DNA of 64,000 nucleotides from Brachyspira sp. SAP_772 (GTDB lineage: Bacteria; Spirochaetota; Brachyspiria; Brachyspirales; Brachyspiraceae). Positions 1-9,795 of this stretch are shown one piece after another. The DNA is taken from the NCBI RefSeq assembly GCF_009755885.1, contig NZ_VYIX01000001.1:1072586-1136585 (forward strand). The letters are read 5' to 3'. Positions within the stretch are counted from its first letter, which is position 1. Each line of letters opens with the position of its first letter. The position numbers and the translations under genes were made by a program. The notes under the pieces were generated by a model. That model saw nothing but the letters and a program-made list of their open reading frames with translations. It searched no databases and was not told the DNA's origin.

Positions 1-942
1 TCTGAAAAACATCACATTAGAGTATGGGTGCATAGTGAAGATAGCTATAATAGGCTTAAAAAATTCCATAGAAATGACAATTATTTAGAAAATATAGAAT
101 TAAACAAAGAAATAAAATTTAGCATGGAACTTGATGAAGTTATCAATGATGCTAAAATTGTTATTATTGTAACTCCATCTTTTGCATTCTATAATACCTG
201 CGAAAATATAGAACCATATATAAGTAATGATCAAATAATAATATCTGCAACAAAAGGATTAGACAGAAATACTGGTAAAACCATGAGCGAAGTTGCTAGG
301 AGTATAATATCAGGAGATGTAAATATTCTTACACTTTCTGGTCCTTCTCATGCTGAAGAAGTTGCTAAGGGAGTACCTACTGCAGTTGTCATTGGCGGAG
401 AGAAAGGTGTTTCAGAATATGTGAGAGATACTTTAACTGTGCCTCCAAAATTTAGAATATATAACTCTACTGATCAAAAAGGTGTAGAGATAGGAGGAGC
501 TTTAAAAAATATTATAGCAATAGCTGGCGGTATAGTTGATGGGCTTAATTTAGGAGATAACACTAAAGCAGCACTTATAACAAGAGGTCTTCATGAAATA
601 GTGAGATTTGCCTTAAGTAAGGGGGCAAGAATAGATACTATGTATGGTCTTTCTGGAATAGGTGATTTAATAGTAACTTGTTCTAGCGGATTAAGCAGAA
701 ATAATAGACTTGGAAGAGAGCTTGCAAAGGGGAAAAAATATCAAGATGTTATAGCTAATTCTCATGGACAAGTAGCAGAAGGAGTATACGCTACAACAGC
801 CGCATATGAATACGCCAAAAAAAATAATATATATATGCCTATAACAGAAGCTATTTACAATATATTATTCAATAATGCTAATATACAAGAAACCCTAACA
901 GAACTTATGAGTAAAGATGCAAAAAGTGAAGGTTTTTATTAA
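1..942 (+). CDS. gpsA: NAD(P)-dependent glycerol-3-phosphate dehydrogenase, 5' end missing
   Basis: Reduces dihydroxyacetone phosphate to sn-glycerol-3-phosphate for phospholipid synthesis in the cytoplasm. The reading frame is open from base 1 (SEKHHIRVWVHSEDS...), so the gene runs in from outside the window and about 20 N-terminal residues with the Rossmann GxGxxG loop are missing. The visible part has the family's ordered motifs: VTPSFAF, SATKGLD, LSGPSHAEEVAKGVPTAVV, the catalytic-lysine segment GGALKNIIAIAGGI, and SGIGDLIVTCSS with RNNRLG. A GTG at 28 is in frame but internal to the fold, so it is not the real start. The gene converges on cheA with 18 bases between the stops. Confidence 0.95.
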   Translation, partial: SEKHHIRVWVHSEDSYNRLKKFHRNDNYLENIELNKEIKFSMELDEVINDAKIVIIVTPSFAFYNTCENIEPYISNDQIIISATKGLDRNTGKTMSEVARSIISGDVNILTLSGPSHAEEVAKGVPTAVVIGGEKGVSEYVRDTLTVPPKFRIYNSTDQKGVEIGGALKNIIAIAGGIVDGLNLGDNTKAALITRGLHEIVRFALSKGARIDTMYGLSGIGDLIVTCSSGLSRNNRLGRELAKGKKYQDVIANSHGQVAEGVYATTAAYEYAKKNNIYMPITEAIYNILFNNANIQETLTELMSKDAKSEGFY

Positions 943-960
943 TTAATAAATTTTAATAAA

Positions 961-3306
961 TTATTCAATATCAGCAGCTTCTGGTATTTCGTTATTTTTC
1001 AATTTATTTATAAAACTTCTTAATTCATTTTTAGATGCAGCTGCAGTATTTACCTTACCTCTCTCTATAATTCTTTTAGTGCCAAGACCTACTATAGTTT
1101 GAATATCTAATATAAAGCTAACTGTACCATCACCTAAAATAGTAGCTCCAGCTATACCTTCAGATTTTGTTATACTATCTTTAAGTGTTTTAATAACTAT
1201 ATCCTGCTCACCTATTAAGTTATTAACAAGTAAAGCTACTTTTTTGTCTTCAGAAGATATAATAACAGCATAATATGATTTAATATCAGTATATCTTGAA
1301 GGAAGTCTAAATAACTCTTTTATGCTAAGTATATTAACAACCTCATCTCTTACCTTAATAACCTCAGTGCCCTCTAATTCTTGTATATCTGTAGGTTCTA
1401 TCTTTATAGTTTCTAATATACTGTTAATAGGAACTGCATAATATTCTTTTTCTGCATCCACTATCAAAGCTTGAATAATAGCAACAGTTAAAGGTATTCT
1501 TAAAGAGAAAGTAGACCCCTTACCATATTCTGTATCAATTCCAACAGTACCATTAATCTTCTCTAAACTTTTTTTAACAACATCCATTCCTACCCCTCTT
1601 CCAGAAATATTTGTAATTTTGGAAGCGGTAGAAAAACCGGGTGCAAATATATATTCAAGCATTTGCTGTTCTGTTAATTTAGCATCTGCAGATACAAGTC
1701 CTTTTTTAACTGCACTTTCAAATATCTTATGCGGCTGCATTCCTTTACCATCATCTGATATTTTTATAATAATAAGGTTACCTTCATGTGAAGCCTGCAA
1801 AACTACAGTACCAACTCTACTCTTTCCAGCATTTACCCTGTCTTCAGGCATTTCTATACCATGGTCCACAGCATTTCTTATAATATGCACCAATGGATCA
1901 ACCAAAGTCTCTATTACAGATTTATCAAGCTCGGTATCTTCTCCATACATTTCTAATTTTACCTCTTTGCCTAAATCTCTTGATAAATCTCTTATTAAAC
2001 GAGGAAACCTATTAAATGTTTGTGCAATAGGAACCATCCTTATTTTCATTACTGTTTCTTGCAACTCATTTGTTACTCTTGTAAGAAGCTGATAGGAACT
2101 TCTATATCTATCTAAAGTAAATTTGAAATCTTCTTCTATTTTTGATATTTCATTTAATTTACTATTAAAATTATTAATATAATTAGCTCTCAAATCTTTA
2201 ATTTCTTTCTTTTGGGCATAATCTTCAAACTTTCTAAGAAGCTGAACTATAGTATCTCTATAATATTTTTTTATGTCATTTATTGAAGTAGAAATTAATT
2301 TACCATAGGAAGACAAATCATCATCATACTGAACATAAGAACTTTTATTTGTAACAAGCTCCCCTACTTGATTCATCATAGCGTCTATTCTATCACTTTC
2401 AACTCTTAAATAAGAACTTTGTCTATCAACTTTTTTGTCTTTATTAACATTTTTTTCATCTTTCTTACTAGCAGCAGACTCTTCTTTTGAATTTTTATTT
2501 GATGCTTCTTTCTCATAGTCTTCTAATACAAACTCTTCTATTTTTATCTCATCAGTTGTTTCTGGAAAGGTTATATCATTAATTATATCATTGTCTTCTT
2601 CTGTGGTAGCTAGTAAATACACTACATCTTGATAAAACTCATCCCCTTCCAAATCCTGTAATGGCGGCACACTTGTAACAATATCGCCTTTTTCTTTAAG
2701 AGCAACGAATACCTGAACACCTCCAACTGTTCTCATTGAGCTTTCTGCATTAAATTTAACATATACTAATTTTATTTTTAATCCATCATCTTTATGTTCT
2801 CTTATAGCACTTAATATATCATTATCTAAATTTAAATTATCATATTTATTTGATAATTTATCATCTACTGTTTTTTCAATATTTAAATCTTCTGCAGCAG
2901 TTTGTGTCTCTGAGCCTAATTGTAAATTTTTAAAATCATCTAACTTTTTTATCTCTTCATCTATATCTACAGTGCTTACCGATTCATTGCTTGCACAATT
3001 TATAAGCTCTTTTAAAACATCTATTCCTTTTAATAAAATATCTATAGTAGCATCATCAACATTAATTTTTTTGTCTCTTATTAAATCAAGTAAATCTTCA
3101 AATCTATGAGCATATTTTTGTGTATCAACAAGTTCAACCGCCCCAGCACTTCCTTTCAAAGTATGCACTGCCCTAAATATTTCCTGCACAGCATCGACAT
3201 TATCTCTATCTTTATCAAGAATAAGAATATTCTCTTCTAATCTATCTAACATTTCAAAAGCTTCTTCAAAGAAATCTTTAAGCAAACTTTTTATATAATC
3301 ATCCAT
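961..3306 (-). CDS. cheA: Chemotaxis histidine kinase CheA
   Basis: Cytoplasmic sensor kinase that couples receptors to CheY and CheB through phosphorylation. The 781 residues show the full order: an N-terminal HPt domain with phospho-acceptor His48 in HTLKGSAGAVE, a P2-like segment around 170-265, a low-complexity charged linker, a long P3 dimerisation helix pair, the HATPase domain (N box IIRNAVDHGIE, G1 SDDGKGM, G2 SGRGVGMDVVKK) and a C-terminal CheW-like domain from about residue 610. Start: ATG preceded by GAGGATTTTAA, a good ribosome binding site. No cheW, cheY or receptor gene lies beside it in the window, so it looks like an orphan or single-gene transcript here. Confidence 0.96.
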   Translation of the reverse strand: MDDYIKSLLKDFFEEAFEMLDRLEENILILDKDRDNVDAVQEIFRAVHTLKGSAGAVELVDTQKYAHRFEDLLDLIRDKKINVDDATIDILLKGIDVLKELINCASNESVSTVDIDEEIKKLDDFKNLQLGSETQTAAEDLNIEKTVDDKLSNKYDNLNLDNDILSAIREHKDDGLKIKLVYVKFNAESSMRTVGGVQVFVALKEKGDIVTSVPPLQDLEGDEFYQDVVYLLATTEEDNDIINDITFPETTDEIKIEEFVLEDYEKEASNKNSKEESAASKKDEKNVNKDKKVDRQSSYLRVESDRIDAMMNQVGELVTNKSSYVQYDDDLSSYGKLISTSINDIKKYYRDTIVQLLRKFEDYAQKKEIKDLRANYINNFNSKLNEISKIEEDFKFTLDRYRSSYQLLTRVTNELQETVMKIRMVPIAQTFNRFPRLIRDLSRDLGKEVKLEMYGEDTELDKSVIETLVDPLVHIIRNAVDHGIEMPEDRVNAGKSRVGTVVLQASHEGNLIIIKISDDGKGMQPHKIFESAVKKGLVSADAKLTEQQMLEYIFAPGFSTASKITNISGRGVGMDVVKKSLEKINGTVGIDTEYGKGSTFSLRIPLTVAIIQALIVDAEKEYYAVPINSILETIKIEPTDIQELEGTEVIKVRDEVVNILSIKELFRLPSRYTDIKSYYAVIISSEDKKVALLVNNLIGEQDIVIKTLKDSITKSEGIAGATILGDGTVSFILDIQTIVGLGTKRIIERGKVNTAAASKNELRSFINKLKNNEIPEAADIE

Positions 3307-3386
3307 TTAAAATCCTCATATTCTAAAAAAATATTATTACCCATTATTTATTATCGGATAATATTAATTATCTCTATAAATTTTAC

Positions 3387-3414
3387 TTGACAATATGCTT
3401 CTTTATTATATTAT
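3387..3414 (+). promoter_or_regulatory. Sigma70-like promoter for ugd
   Basis: TTGACA at 3387-3392 and TATTAT at 3409-3414 with a 16-base spacer, in the cheA/ugd divergent gap. The start codon at 3456 has the binding site AGAGAGG just upstream. Inferred from consensus match only. Confidence 0.6.
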
Positions 3415-3455
3415 AAAATAAATTAAAAGTCTATATTTTAAAGAGAGGCATATTT

Positions 3456-4757
3456 ATGAAATTATGTATAATAGGTACAGGTTATGTTGGACTTATAACT
3501 GGTGCTTGTTTAGCCGAAATGGGAAATTATGTTACATGCGTAGATAATGATAAAGAAAAATTAAAAAAATTAAAAAGCGGAATAACTCCTCTATACGAAC
3601 CCGGATTAGAAGAGCTTATAGTATCAAATGTATCTGAGGGAAGATTAGAGTTTACAGATGATTTAGATTATGCTGTAAAAAAATCTATAGCTTGTTTTAT
3701 AGCTGTTGGCACTCCTTCTGGAGATGATGGAAGCTGTGATTTAAGCTTTGTACTATCTGTAGCTAATGATATAGGCAAGGCTATGAATGGATATAAAGTA
3801 ATTGTTGATAAATCCACTGTACCTGTAGGAACTCATAAACTAGTGGAAGAGGCTATTAAAAAACATTATAATGGTGAGTTTGATGTTGTTTCTAATCCTG
3901 AGTTTTTAAAACAGGGGGCTGCTGTTGATGATTTTCTAAAGCCTGATAGAGTTGTTATAGGTTCTAATTCTGAAAAAGCAATAGACATTATGAGAGATAT
4001 TTATAATCCATTTACAAGGACTGGTAACCCTATTATTATTATGGACGTTCGTTCTGCTGAAATGACTAAATATGCTGCTAATGCTTTTCTTGCTACAAAG
4101 ATTTCTTTTGCTAATGAGATTGCTAATATATGTGAAAAAGTGGGTGCTAATGCTGATTTGGTGAGAATTGGTATGTCTAGCGACAAAAGAATAGGAAATC
4201 AATTTTTATTTCATGGACTTGGATATGGCGGAAGCTGTTTCCCTAAAGATGTGCAGGCTCTAATAAAAACTGCTTCAGATTATGGAATTAATTCTGATTT
4301 ACTTAAGGCTACTCATCAAGTAAATATTAATCAAAGAAAAATTTTTGTTGAGAAGATATTAAAATATTATAATAATGACATAAATGGAAAAACTTTTGCT
4401 TTATGGGGATTAGCATTCAAACCTAGAACTAATGATATGAGAGAGGCTCCTGCTATCACAATCATTAATATGCTTCTTGAAAAAGGTGCTAAAATAAGAG
4501 CTTATGATCCTAAAGCTTTTGACAGTGCTAAGGCTATATTTGGAGATAAGATATATTATGCAGAAAACTCTTATGAGGCTTTAGAGAATGCTGATGCTTT
4601 GATACTTGTTACAGAATGGAATGAGTTTAGAAGACCTAGTTTTGACAAAATAAAAGAATTATTAAAAGAGCCTCTCATATTTGACGGCAGAAATCAATAC
4701 GATAAACAAAGAATGACTGAAAGAGGAATAAAATATATATCTTTAGGAAATGCTTAA
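3456..4757 (+). CDS. ugd: UDP-glucose 6-dehydrogenase
   Basis: Oxidises UDP-glucose to UDP-glucuronate with two NAD+, supplying sugar precursors for surface polysaccharide or lipo-oligosaccharide. 433 residues, normal for the family. Visible are the N-terminal Rossmann motif GTGYVGLITGACLAEMG, the STVPVGT segment, the catalytic thiol Cys261 in GYGGSCFPKD, and the C-terminal UDP-binding region (LWGLAFKPRTNDMREAP). Preceded by a clear promoter and an AGAGAGG binding site. A phosphoesterase gene follows after 6 bases. The substrate could be a different UDP-sugar, but the motifs fit UDP-glucose or UDP-GlcNAc dehydrogenases, with the former more common. Confidence 0.92.
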   Translation: MKLCIIGTGYVGLITGACLAEMGNYVTCVDNDKEKLKKLKSGITPLYEPGLEELIVSNVSEGRLEFTDDLDYAVKKSIACFIAVGTPSGDDGSCDLSFVLSVANDIGKAMNGYKVIVDKSTVPVGTHKLVEEAIKKHYNGEFDVVSNPEFLKQGAAVDDFLKPDRVVIGSNSEKAIDIMRDIYNPFTRTGNPIIIMDVRSAEMTKYAANAFLATKISFANEIANICEKVGANADLVRIGMSSDKRIGNQFLFHGLGYGGSCFPKDVQALIKTASDYGINSDLLKATHQVNINQRKIFVEKILKYYNNDINGKTFALWGLAFKPRTNDMREAPAITIINMLLEKGAKIRAYDPKAFDSAKAIFGDKIYYAENSYEALENADALILVTEWNEFRRPSFDKIKELLKEPLIFDGRNQYDKQRMTERGIKYISLGNA

Positions 4758-4763
4758 AAAATA

Positions 4764-5264
4764 ATGATATATTTCACTTCGGATACTCATTTTTTTGGCA
4801 GTATGCATGCTAATAGAAAATTATTGTTTAGTAACTATAACGACATGCATAATACTATATTTTATAATTGGAACTCTGTTGTAAATAATAATGATGACAT
4901 ATATATAATTGGTGATTTCTCTAATGAAAAAGGATATATAAAAACAACAGAGCTTCTAAAAAACTTAAATGGAAATAAGTATCTAATAAAAGGGAGTAAT
5001 GATAATTTTTTAGAAAATAAAAAATTTGATTATTCTCTTTTTAATTTTATTAAAGATTATCATGTACTTAATTTTGAAAATAAAAAAATAATATTATTCC
5101 ACTACCCTATATTAGAATGGGAAGGCTATCATCAAAATTCAATTTTAATTCATGGGCATTGGCATAAAGACAAAAAATATCATAACAGAGCATTTAATGT
5201 ATCTTCTGATATTCATAATTTTACTCCAGTATCTATAAAACAAATATTGAATAATATAAATTAA
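4764..5264 (+). CDS. Calcineurin-like metallophosphoesterase with a degenerate GNHD motif
   Basis: A 166-residue single-domain protein like the small bacterial and phage metallophosphoesterases. Seen: motif I SDTHFFG (D-x-H), motif II IIGDFSN (GD), motif IV LFHYPI and motif V GHWH. The third motif, normally GNHD, reads GSND, so the metal-bridging Asn and the catalytic His are replaced by Ser and Asn. The fold is well supported; activity may be altered or lost. It starts 6 bases after the ugd stop, so it is probably co-transcribed, but nothing links it to sugar nucleotides functionally. Physiological substrate unknown. Confidence 0.8.
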   Translation: MIYFTSDTHFFGSMHANRKLLFSNYNDMHNTIFYNWNSVVNNNDDIYIIGDFSNEKGYIKTTELLKNLNGNKYLIKGSNDNFLENKKFDYSLFNFIKDYHVLNFENKKIILFHYPILEWEGYHQNSILIHGHWHKDKKYHNRAFNVSSDIHNFTPVSIKQILNNIN

Positions 5265-5274
5265 ATGTTATTAT
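5247..5274 (+). promoter_or_regulatory. Promoter for leaderless hypothetical gene at 5281
   Basis: TTGAAT (5247-5252), 16-base spacer, TATTAT (5269-5274), then only 6 bases to the ATG. The -35 box lies inside the end of the upstream gene. No Shine-Dalgarno sequence is present, so transcription would start at or next to the ATG. Confidence 0.5.
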
Positions 5275-5280
5275 ATAATT

Positions 5281-6438
5281 ATGAATATATACAAACAATT
5301 ACTTTTAAATAGGCTTCATAAAAACATACAGGACAAAAACAAAATAGAAAATGAAACCATAAGACTTTTAACTTATGATGTAACAATAGAACCTAAGATT
5401 GTAGAGCTTGAAGAGAAAAGCAGCGTGTTGTGTTCTGTTTATTTTTATATAAAGGCACCTATATTAGAAGAGGATTTTTATGAGTATTGTTCTGTTATAG
5501 CTAATGATAAATATAAGGCTATTGAACTAGTTGCTGATGATTTTGTTTACTGTGCTTTTAATGGAATGATTGATTTTTTGAATGGTGTCTCTCATCATGA
5601 AATAGATACTTATATGCTTGGAAATAAAAAAAGGTTTAGTGTATGCGAAAGTCCTATAATAGGTCTTGGAAGCAGTATTGAAAAAGAAAAATTTTATGAT
5701 GAATATATAAAAAATGATGACAGCAATAATTATTCTTCTTTTTTATGGTATGCAATAAGCAAAGAGATTCCTTTCATGCTTGCAAACACTAGAGTAAATA
5801 TTATTAAAGTTTATGGTGCTAAAATGCCTGATGGTGAAATTATTACAGAATGCTATATAAATAATAATCATAGTGAAAGTATTGAAAATGCTATAATTGA
5901 ATATATTGATAAATGGGACAACAAAGAAGAGTTTTTCTCTATAAAGCAATTCTTTTTTATCCTTCAATATGATTATAGTTATAAAAAATATCCATATACT
6001 AGAGAAGAGATTGAATATTTTGTAATAGAATATGTATTGGAATTTGAGAAGAGTCATCAAAATTATGATATATTTATGAGCAACATTAAAAACATAATAA
6101 CAGACAAAAACATAAGAGAAGAGATTATAAACTTTGTACCAGAAATATGCACAGAAAATGCTTTTAAAGATATTAGGTTTGATGAGAGGGTAAAAGTTAA
6201 TATAGGTTCCAACACCTACACAATATTAAAAAGTCAATTTACAAGCTACAAATATATAGAAGATGCTCTAATAGATGGATTTTCTAATAAAATATTTAAA
6301 GAAGAAACATTTAATAATCTCATTCATATAAGCAATTCATACAACACTATATACGAAGCTATGCAAAATAATATTAAAACTAAAGATATAGTGGTTTCTA
6401 CAACATTTAATTTTACAGAAGATTATCAGTATATTTAA
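5281..6438 (+). CDS. Hypothetical cytoplasmic protein
   Basis: 385 residues with no signal peptide or membrane segment and no motif I recognise. The first 210 or so residues look like a compact alpha/beta domain (repeated YxYC and FVYCAFNGM-type segments, then VYGAKMPDGEIITECYINN); the C-terminal half is acidic and Asn/Tyr-rich. It may form a transcription unit of its own: the ATG sits 6 bases after a -10-like box and has no ribosome binding site. Its stop overlaps the stop of the convergent FUSC gene by 4 bases (6435-6438). Function unknown. Confidence 0.75.
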   Translation: MNIYKQLLLNRLHKNIQDKNKIENETIRLLTYDVTIEPKIVELEEKSSVLCSVYFYIKAPILEEDFYEYCSVIANDKYKAIELVADDFVYCAFNGMIDFLNGVSHHEIDTYMLGNKKRFSVCESPIIGLGSSIEKEKFYDEYIKNDDSNNYSSFLWYAISKEIPFMLANTRVNIIKVYGAKMPDGEIITECYINNNHSESIENAIIEYIDKWDNKEEFFSIKQFFFILQYDYSYKKYPYTREEIEYFVIEYVLEFEKSHQNYDIFMSNIKNIITDKNIREEIINFVPEICTENAFKDIRFDERVKVNIGSNTYTILKSQFTSYKYIEDALIDGFSNKIFKEETFNNLIHISNSYNTIYEAMQNNIKTKDIVVSTTFNFTEDYQYI

Positions 6439-8441
6439 AATAAATTATTCATATTATCTTTTATAGATGAATTTATAGAGTTAATAGAATCAAAACAATT
6501 TTGAAGCCTATAAAATATATAAGAATCTGTTTTTATTGGCTCTTTTAAATCCTTACTATTAAAATCATCAATTTCGTTTTTAAACAGTTTTGCTATATGC
6601 TCTAAAATAAATGATATATTCTCTATAAACATTAGCATATTATTTTTATCTTCTTTTCTATTATATTTTTTTAATAAATATATCAACTGCTCTGCTTCTA
6701 CTATAAATGTTCTATTTGCTTCTATAAGTGAATCTGTAATTGGAGTGCCTTTATATTTAGTTTGATTTTTTTCATGTATTATAATATTGTTCTTTATCAT
6801 ATATGCTTTTAATAATATTTCATACAAATAACTTGAAGTAGTTCCGCTGTTAATAATTCTCTTCATTTGGTTGATTATTATAGTATCTATTTCTATAAGC
6901 TCGCTAATTTTATCAACCATACCTTTATGACTTTCAGTTTTCATTATAAAATTGTCGAAAAACCACACTATAAACAAAGCAATCACAATGAATCCTATTC
7001 TCGATGATGTAGAAACTAATTTTGTAACATATGGAAAAGAAGATATTAATGCTGACATTGTGCCGTATATTTTTTTAAATAAAGTGTTAATAGAAGCCAA
7101 AGACAATACAAAGCATAAACCTATAAAAGGTATAATCATATAATAAGGAATATATCTAAATACAGTGCCAAATATTACAACACCTATAATATTTCCTATG
7201 AGATTAATTTTAAGATTAGCCTTAACATCTTCATAAAAAGGATACATCATTATATAAGAAAGTATAGGAAGCCAATAACCACGTACGGCTATTTTCTCTG
7301 GCAAAAAATATCTAATTGCAAAACTTACACACATTATAATGCCCATCTTTAAAGCAAATCTAAAATGGCATTTATTAATATTAAACTCTTTTTTTATTGT
7401 AGTAAATTTTAAATAAAACTCTTTTTCTATCTCTAAATCATCAGCCCTATTTTCAAACATATTATGTAGTATATTATCAAGCTTCCTTAATACATAAAGC
7501 CATTCATAATTTTTATTCTCATCACTAAGACTATAATTAAAAGTTTTTATTTGTTTTGTTATATAATTAAACTCTTCTTCTTTTTTAGTAATATCATTTT
7601 TTAAAAACTCTCTAATATTATCTAAAAGCTTATATAAATTGTAAAAATATTCAAAATCACTCTCTTTTAAATTATCAATATTTTTATATTCTTTTTTTAT
7701 TAATAGATTAATCTCCTCTAAGAATAATACAAACTCAAAATCATTAATATTTTTATTACTCATAATAAAGTTTCTTTTTAATGAATCCATATATATAGAA
7801 GAAGTATATAAATTAATGGCAGGAAATAAATCATCTATTTTCTTCAACTCACATTTTTTATTACATAATAAAAGTAATTTTTTATTTACAATACCAATAC
7901 ATTTTGAAGCTAAATTATTGTTATTATTTTTAGTGATTATTTTGTTTAATGATAAAAATATAAATATAATAATTAAAGCAAAGGCAATAGACTCCATTCT
8001 AAGAGATATATTTTCTATTGGTATATTATAAGCTTGAAATATCACATAAGCAAAGCCATATATAAAATAACCTCTCGGGGCAAAATCATCAGATAATAAA
8101 AACACTATTAAAAAAGGCACCACAAAATTAAGTATTATTATTAGGAAAATATTCTGCTCTGCAATAGTAGCCAAAAATCCAAGTAAAAGTATTCTAAAAG
8201 CGACAAGAGGATAATTTGATACTGTAAAACTTTGACGCATTAATCCGCATATAAATATACTCACAACACCAATAGTAGAGTTCTCTCTTCCATATAGTTT
8301 TGCAGTTATAACAAGAATAAAAAGCCCCACCAAAACACTTGGAGTAAAGTCCACTACTCTTTTTAAAAATGATATAAATATTTCTTTTTGCTTTATATAA
8401 AAATCTTTAGAGACTAGACTTGAATTTATTATTTTATTCAT
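6435..8441 (-). CDS. FUSC-family (YccS/aromatic acid exporter-like) inner-membrane protein
   Basis: 668 residues from the chosen start. Two clusters of hydrophobic segments (N-terminal about 35-180, central about 380-520) separated by a charged, helical cytoplasmic stretch of about 200 residues, the layout of the FUSC/YccS family, whose members are proposed effluxers of aromatic acids or surface-modifying proteins. A TTG at 8465 would add 8 residues but lies in the -35/-10 spacer; the ATG at 8441 lies 7 bases after the -10 box and starts MNKIINSS, so I take that start. No Shine-Dalgarno. Substrate unknown. Confidence 0.75.
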   Translation of the reverse strand: MNKIINSSLVSKDFYIKQKEIFISFLKRVVDFTPSVLVGLFILVITAKLYGRENSTIGVVSIFICGLMRQSFTVSNYPLVAFRILLLGFLATIAEQNIFLIIILNFVVPFLIVFLLSDDFAPRGYFIYGFAYVIFQAYNIPIENISLRMESIAFALIIIFIFLSLNKIITKNNNNNLASKCIGIVNKKLLLLCNKKCELKKIDDLFPAINLYTSSIYMDSLKRNFIMSNKNINDFEFVLFLEEINLLIKKEYKNIDNLKESDFEYFYNLYKLLDNIREFLKNDITKKEEEFNYITKQIKTFNYSLSDENKNYEWLYVLRKLDNILHNMFENRADDLEIEKEFYLKFTTIKKEFNINKCHFRFALKMGIIMCVSFAIRYFLPEKIAVRGYWLPILSYIMMYPFYEDVKANLKINLIGNIIGVVIFGTVFRYIPYYMIIPFIGLCFVLSLASINTLFKKIYGTMSALISSFPYVTKLVSTSSRIGFIVIALFIVWFFDNFIMKTESHKGMVDKISELIEIDTIIINQMKRIINSGTTSSYLYEILLKAYMIKNNIIIHEKNQTKYKGTPITDSLIEANRTFIVEAEQLIYLLKKYNRKEDKNNMLMFIENISFILEHIAKLFKNEIDDFNSKDLKEPIKTDSYIFYRLQNCFDSINSINSSIKDNMNNLF

Positions 8442-8448
8442 AATAATT

Positions 8449-8476
8449 ACTATAAATAAAAACAAAAAATAGTCAA
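8449..8476 (-). promoter_or_regulatory. Promoter for leaderless FUSC gene
   Basis: On the minus strand: TTGACT (8476-8471), 16-base spacer, TATAGT (8454-8449), 7 bases, then ATG at 8441. Spacing predicts transcription starting on the start codon. Confidence 0.6.
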
Positions 8477-8499
8477 TAAGAAAATAAAATATAACTTAA

Positions 8500-8527
8500 T
8501 TGAATTTTATATTGTAAATAGTATAAT
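8500..8527 (+). promoter_or_regulatory. Promoter for MFS gene
   Basis: TTGAAT (8500-8505), 16-base spacer, TATAAT (8522-8527). It sits back to back with the FUSC promoter and leaves about 25 bases of leader before the ATG at 8557. Confidence 0.55.
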
Positions 8528-8556
8528 AATAGGCAATATTTATAATAGGCTTAACA

Positions 8557-9795
8557 ATGAAATTAAATTATGCCCACACGTTATATGCGAGTTATAATGG
8601 ATATATAACACAGGCTATAATAAATATTTTCCCCCCACTTATTTTTATAGTATTTCAAAAAGATTTTAATATATCACTTACTCAAATAGGTTTATTATCT
8701 TCTTTCAATTTTGCAATGCAAATGATAATTGACTTTTTAGCTATTAAGTTTATAGATAAAATAGGATATAGAATACCAATAATTTTAGCACATATATTTT
8801 CTGCTTTAGGATTAATATTACTTGGCATACTTCCTTTTTTTATTAATCCATATATTGCTATATTAATATCTTTTTTTATCAATGCTATAGGTGGAGGCTT
8901 AATAGAAGTTTTAATAAGTCCAATAGTGGAAGCACTCCCAGAAAATAAAAAAACTAAAGCTATGAACATACTTCATTCTTTTTATTGTTGGGGTTCTATG
9001 GGTGTTATAATATTTTCTACAATATATTTTAATTTATTTGGAATAGAAAATTGGAAATACTTATCTATTATTTGGGCAATAGTTCCTTTAGTGAATATAT
9101 TTTTGTTTGCTAATGTGCCTATAAATATTTTGATTACCCATGAAGATAATAAAAACGCTGATAATACGGTTTCTATAAGAAAATTATTATCTGTAAAAAT
9201 AGTATTAGTTTTTGTTTTGCTTATGATATGTGCAGGGGCTTCTGAACAAACTATTTCTCAGTGGGTATCATTATTTGCCGAGCTTGGGCTTAACGTTAAT
9301 AAAAGTTTTGGGGATATATTTGGGGCGAGTATGTTTGCTTTTTGTATGGGAATAGTTAGGCTTATTTATGGATTTAAATCTGAACAAATAAACATAAAAA
9401 AGGCTCTTATTATAGCTTCTATATTTTGCTTTGTTGGATATATTATAATAGTGTTTAGCCCTTATGCTTTAATATCATTAATAGGCTGTGCTTTAGTTGG
9501 TCTTTCTGTATCTATAATGTGGCCTTCTGTATTTAGCTTGGCATCAAAAACTTATAGTAAAGGCGGCACTGCAATGTTTGCTTTGCTTGCTTTGGCTGGA
9601 GATGTTGGCTGTGCTATTGGGCCCGGCATTGTAGGGTTTGTTTCTAATAATAAAAAAATAATCAATATATTTAATAATATTCTTTTAGACAATAACATTA
9701 TGCAAATAGGTTTAAAGGCAGGCATATTCTTTGCGGTAATATTTCCTATTATAATGTTTATAACTTTAATATTTTTTAGAAGAAAAGAAGATTAA
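8557..9795 (+). CDS. Major facilitator superfamily transporter
   Basis: 412 residues with about 12 hydrophobic helices and the usual MFS central cytoplasmic loop (around residues 195-215, NVPINILITHEDNKN). The N-terminal helix pair with SLTQIGLLSSFNFAMQMIIDF and the loop KFIDKIGYRIP resemble the MFS motif-A region; the second half has the matching segment FKSEQINIKKAL. Closest in style to sugar or FucP/YfkF-like carriers, but the substrate cannot be read from the sequence. The stop overlaps that of the convergent dus gene by 4 bases. Confidence 0.85.
   Translation: MKLNYAHTLYASYNGYITQAIINIFPPLIFIVFQKDFNISLTQIGLLSSFNFAMQMIIDFLAIKFIDKIGYRIPIILAHIFSALGLILLGILPFFINPYIAILISFFINAIGGGLIEVLISPIVEALPENKKTKAMNILHSFYCWGSMGVIIFSTIYFNLFGIENWKYLSIIWAIVPLVNIFLFANVPINILITHEDNKNADNTVSIRKLLSVKIVLVFVLLMICAGASEQTISQWVSLFAELGLNVNKSFGDIFGASMFAFCMGIVRLIYGFKSEQINIKKALIIASIFCFVGYIIIVFSPYALISLIGCALVGLSVSIMWPSVFSLASKTYSKGGTAMFALLALAGDVGCAIGPGIVGFVSNNKKIINIFNNILLDNNIMQIGLKAGIFFAVIFPIIMFITLIFFRRKED

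Noticed and set aside
1619-2092. Plus-strand frame inside cheA
   Set aside because: Shadow of the CheA catalytic region; no binding site.
8442-8465. TTG start of the FUSC gene
   Set aside because: It lies between the -35 and -10 boxes of the likely promoter, so it would not be transcribed.
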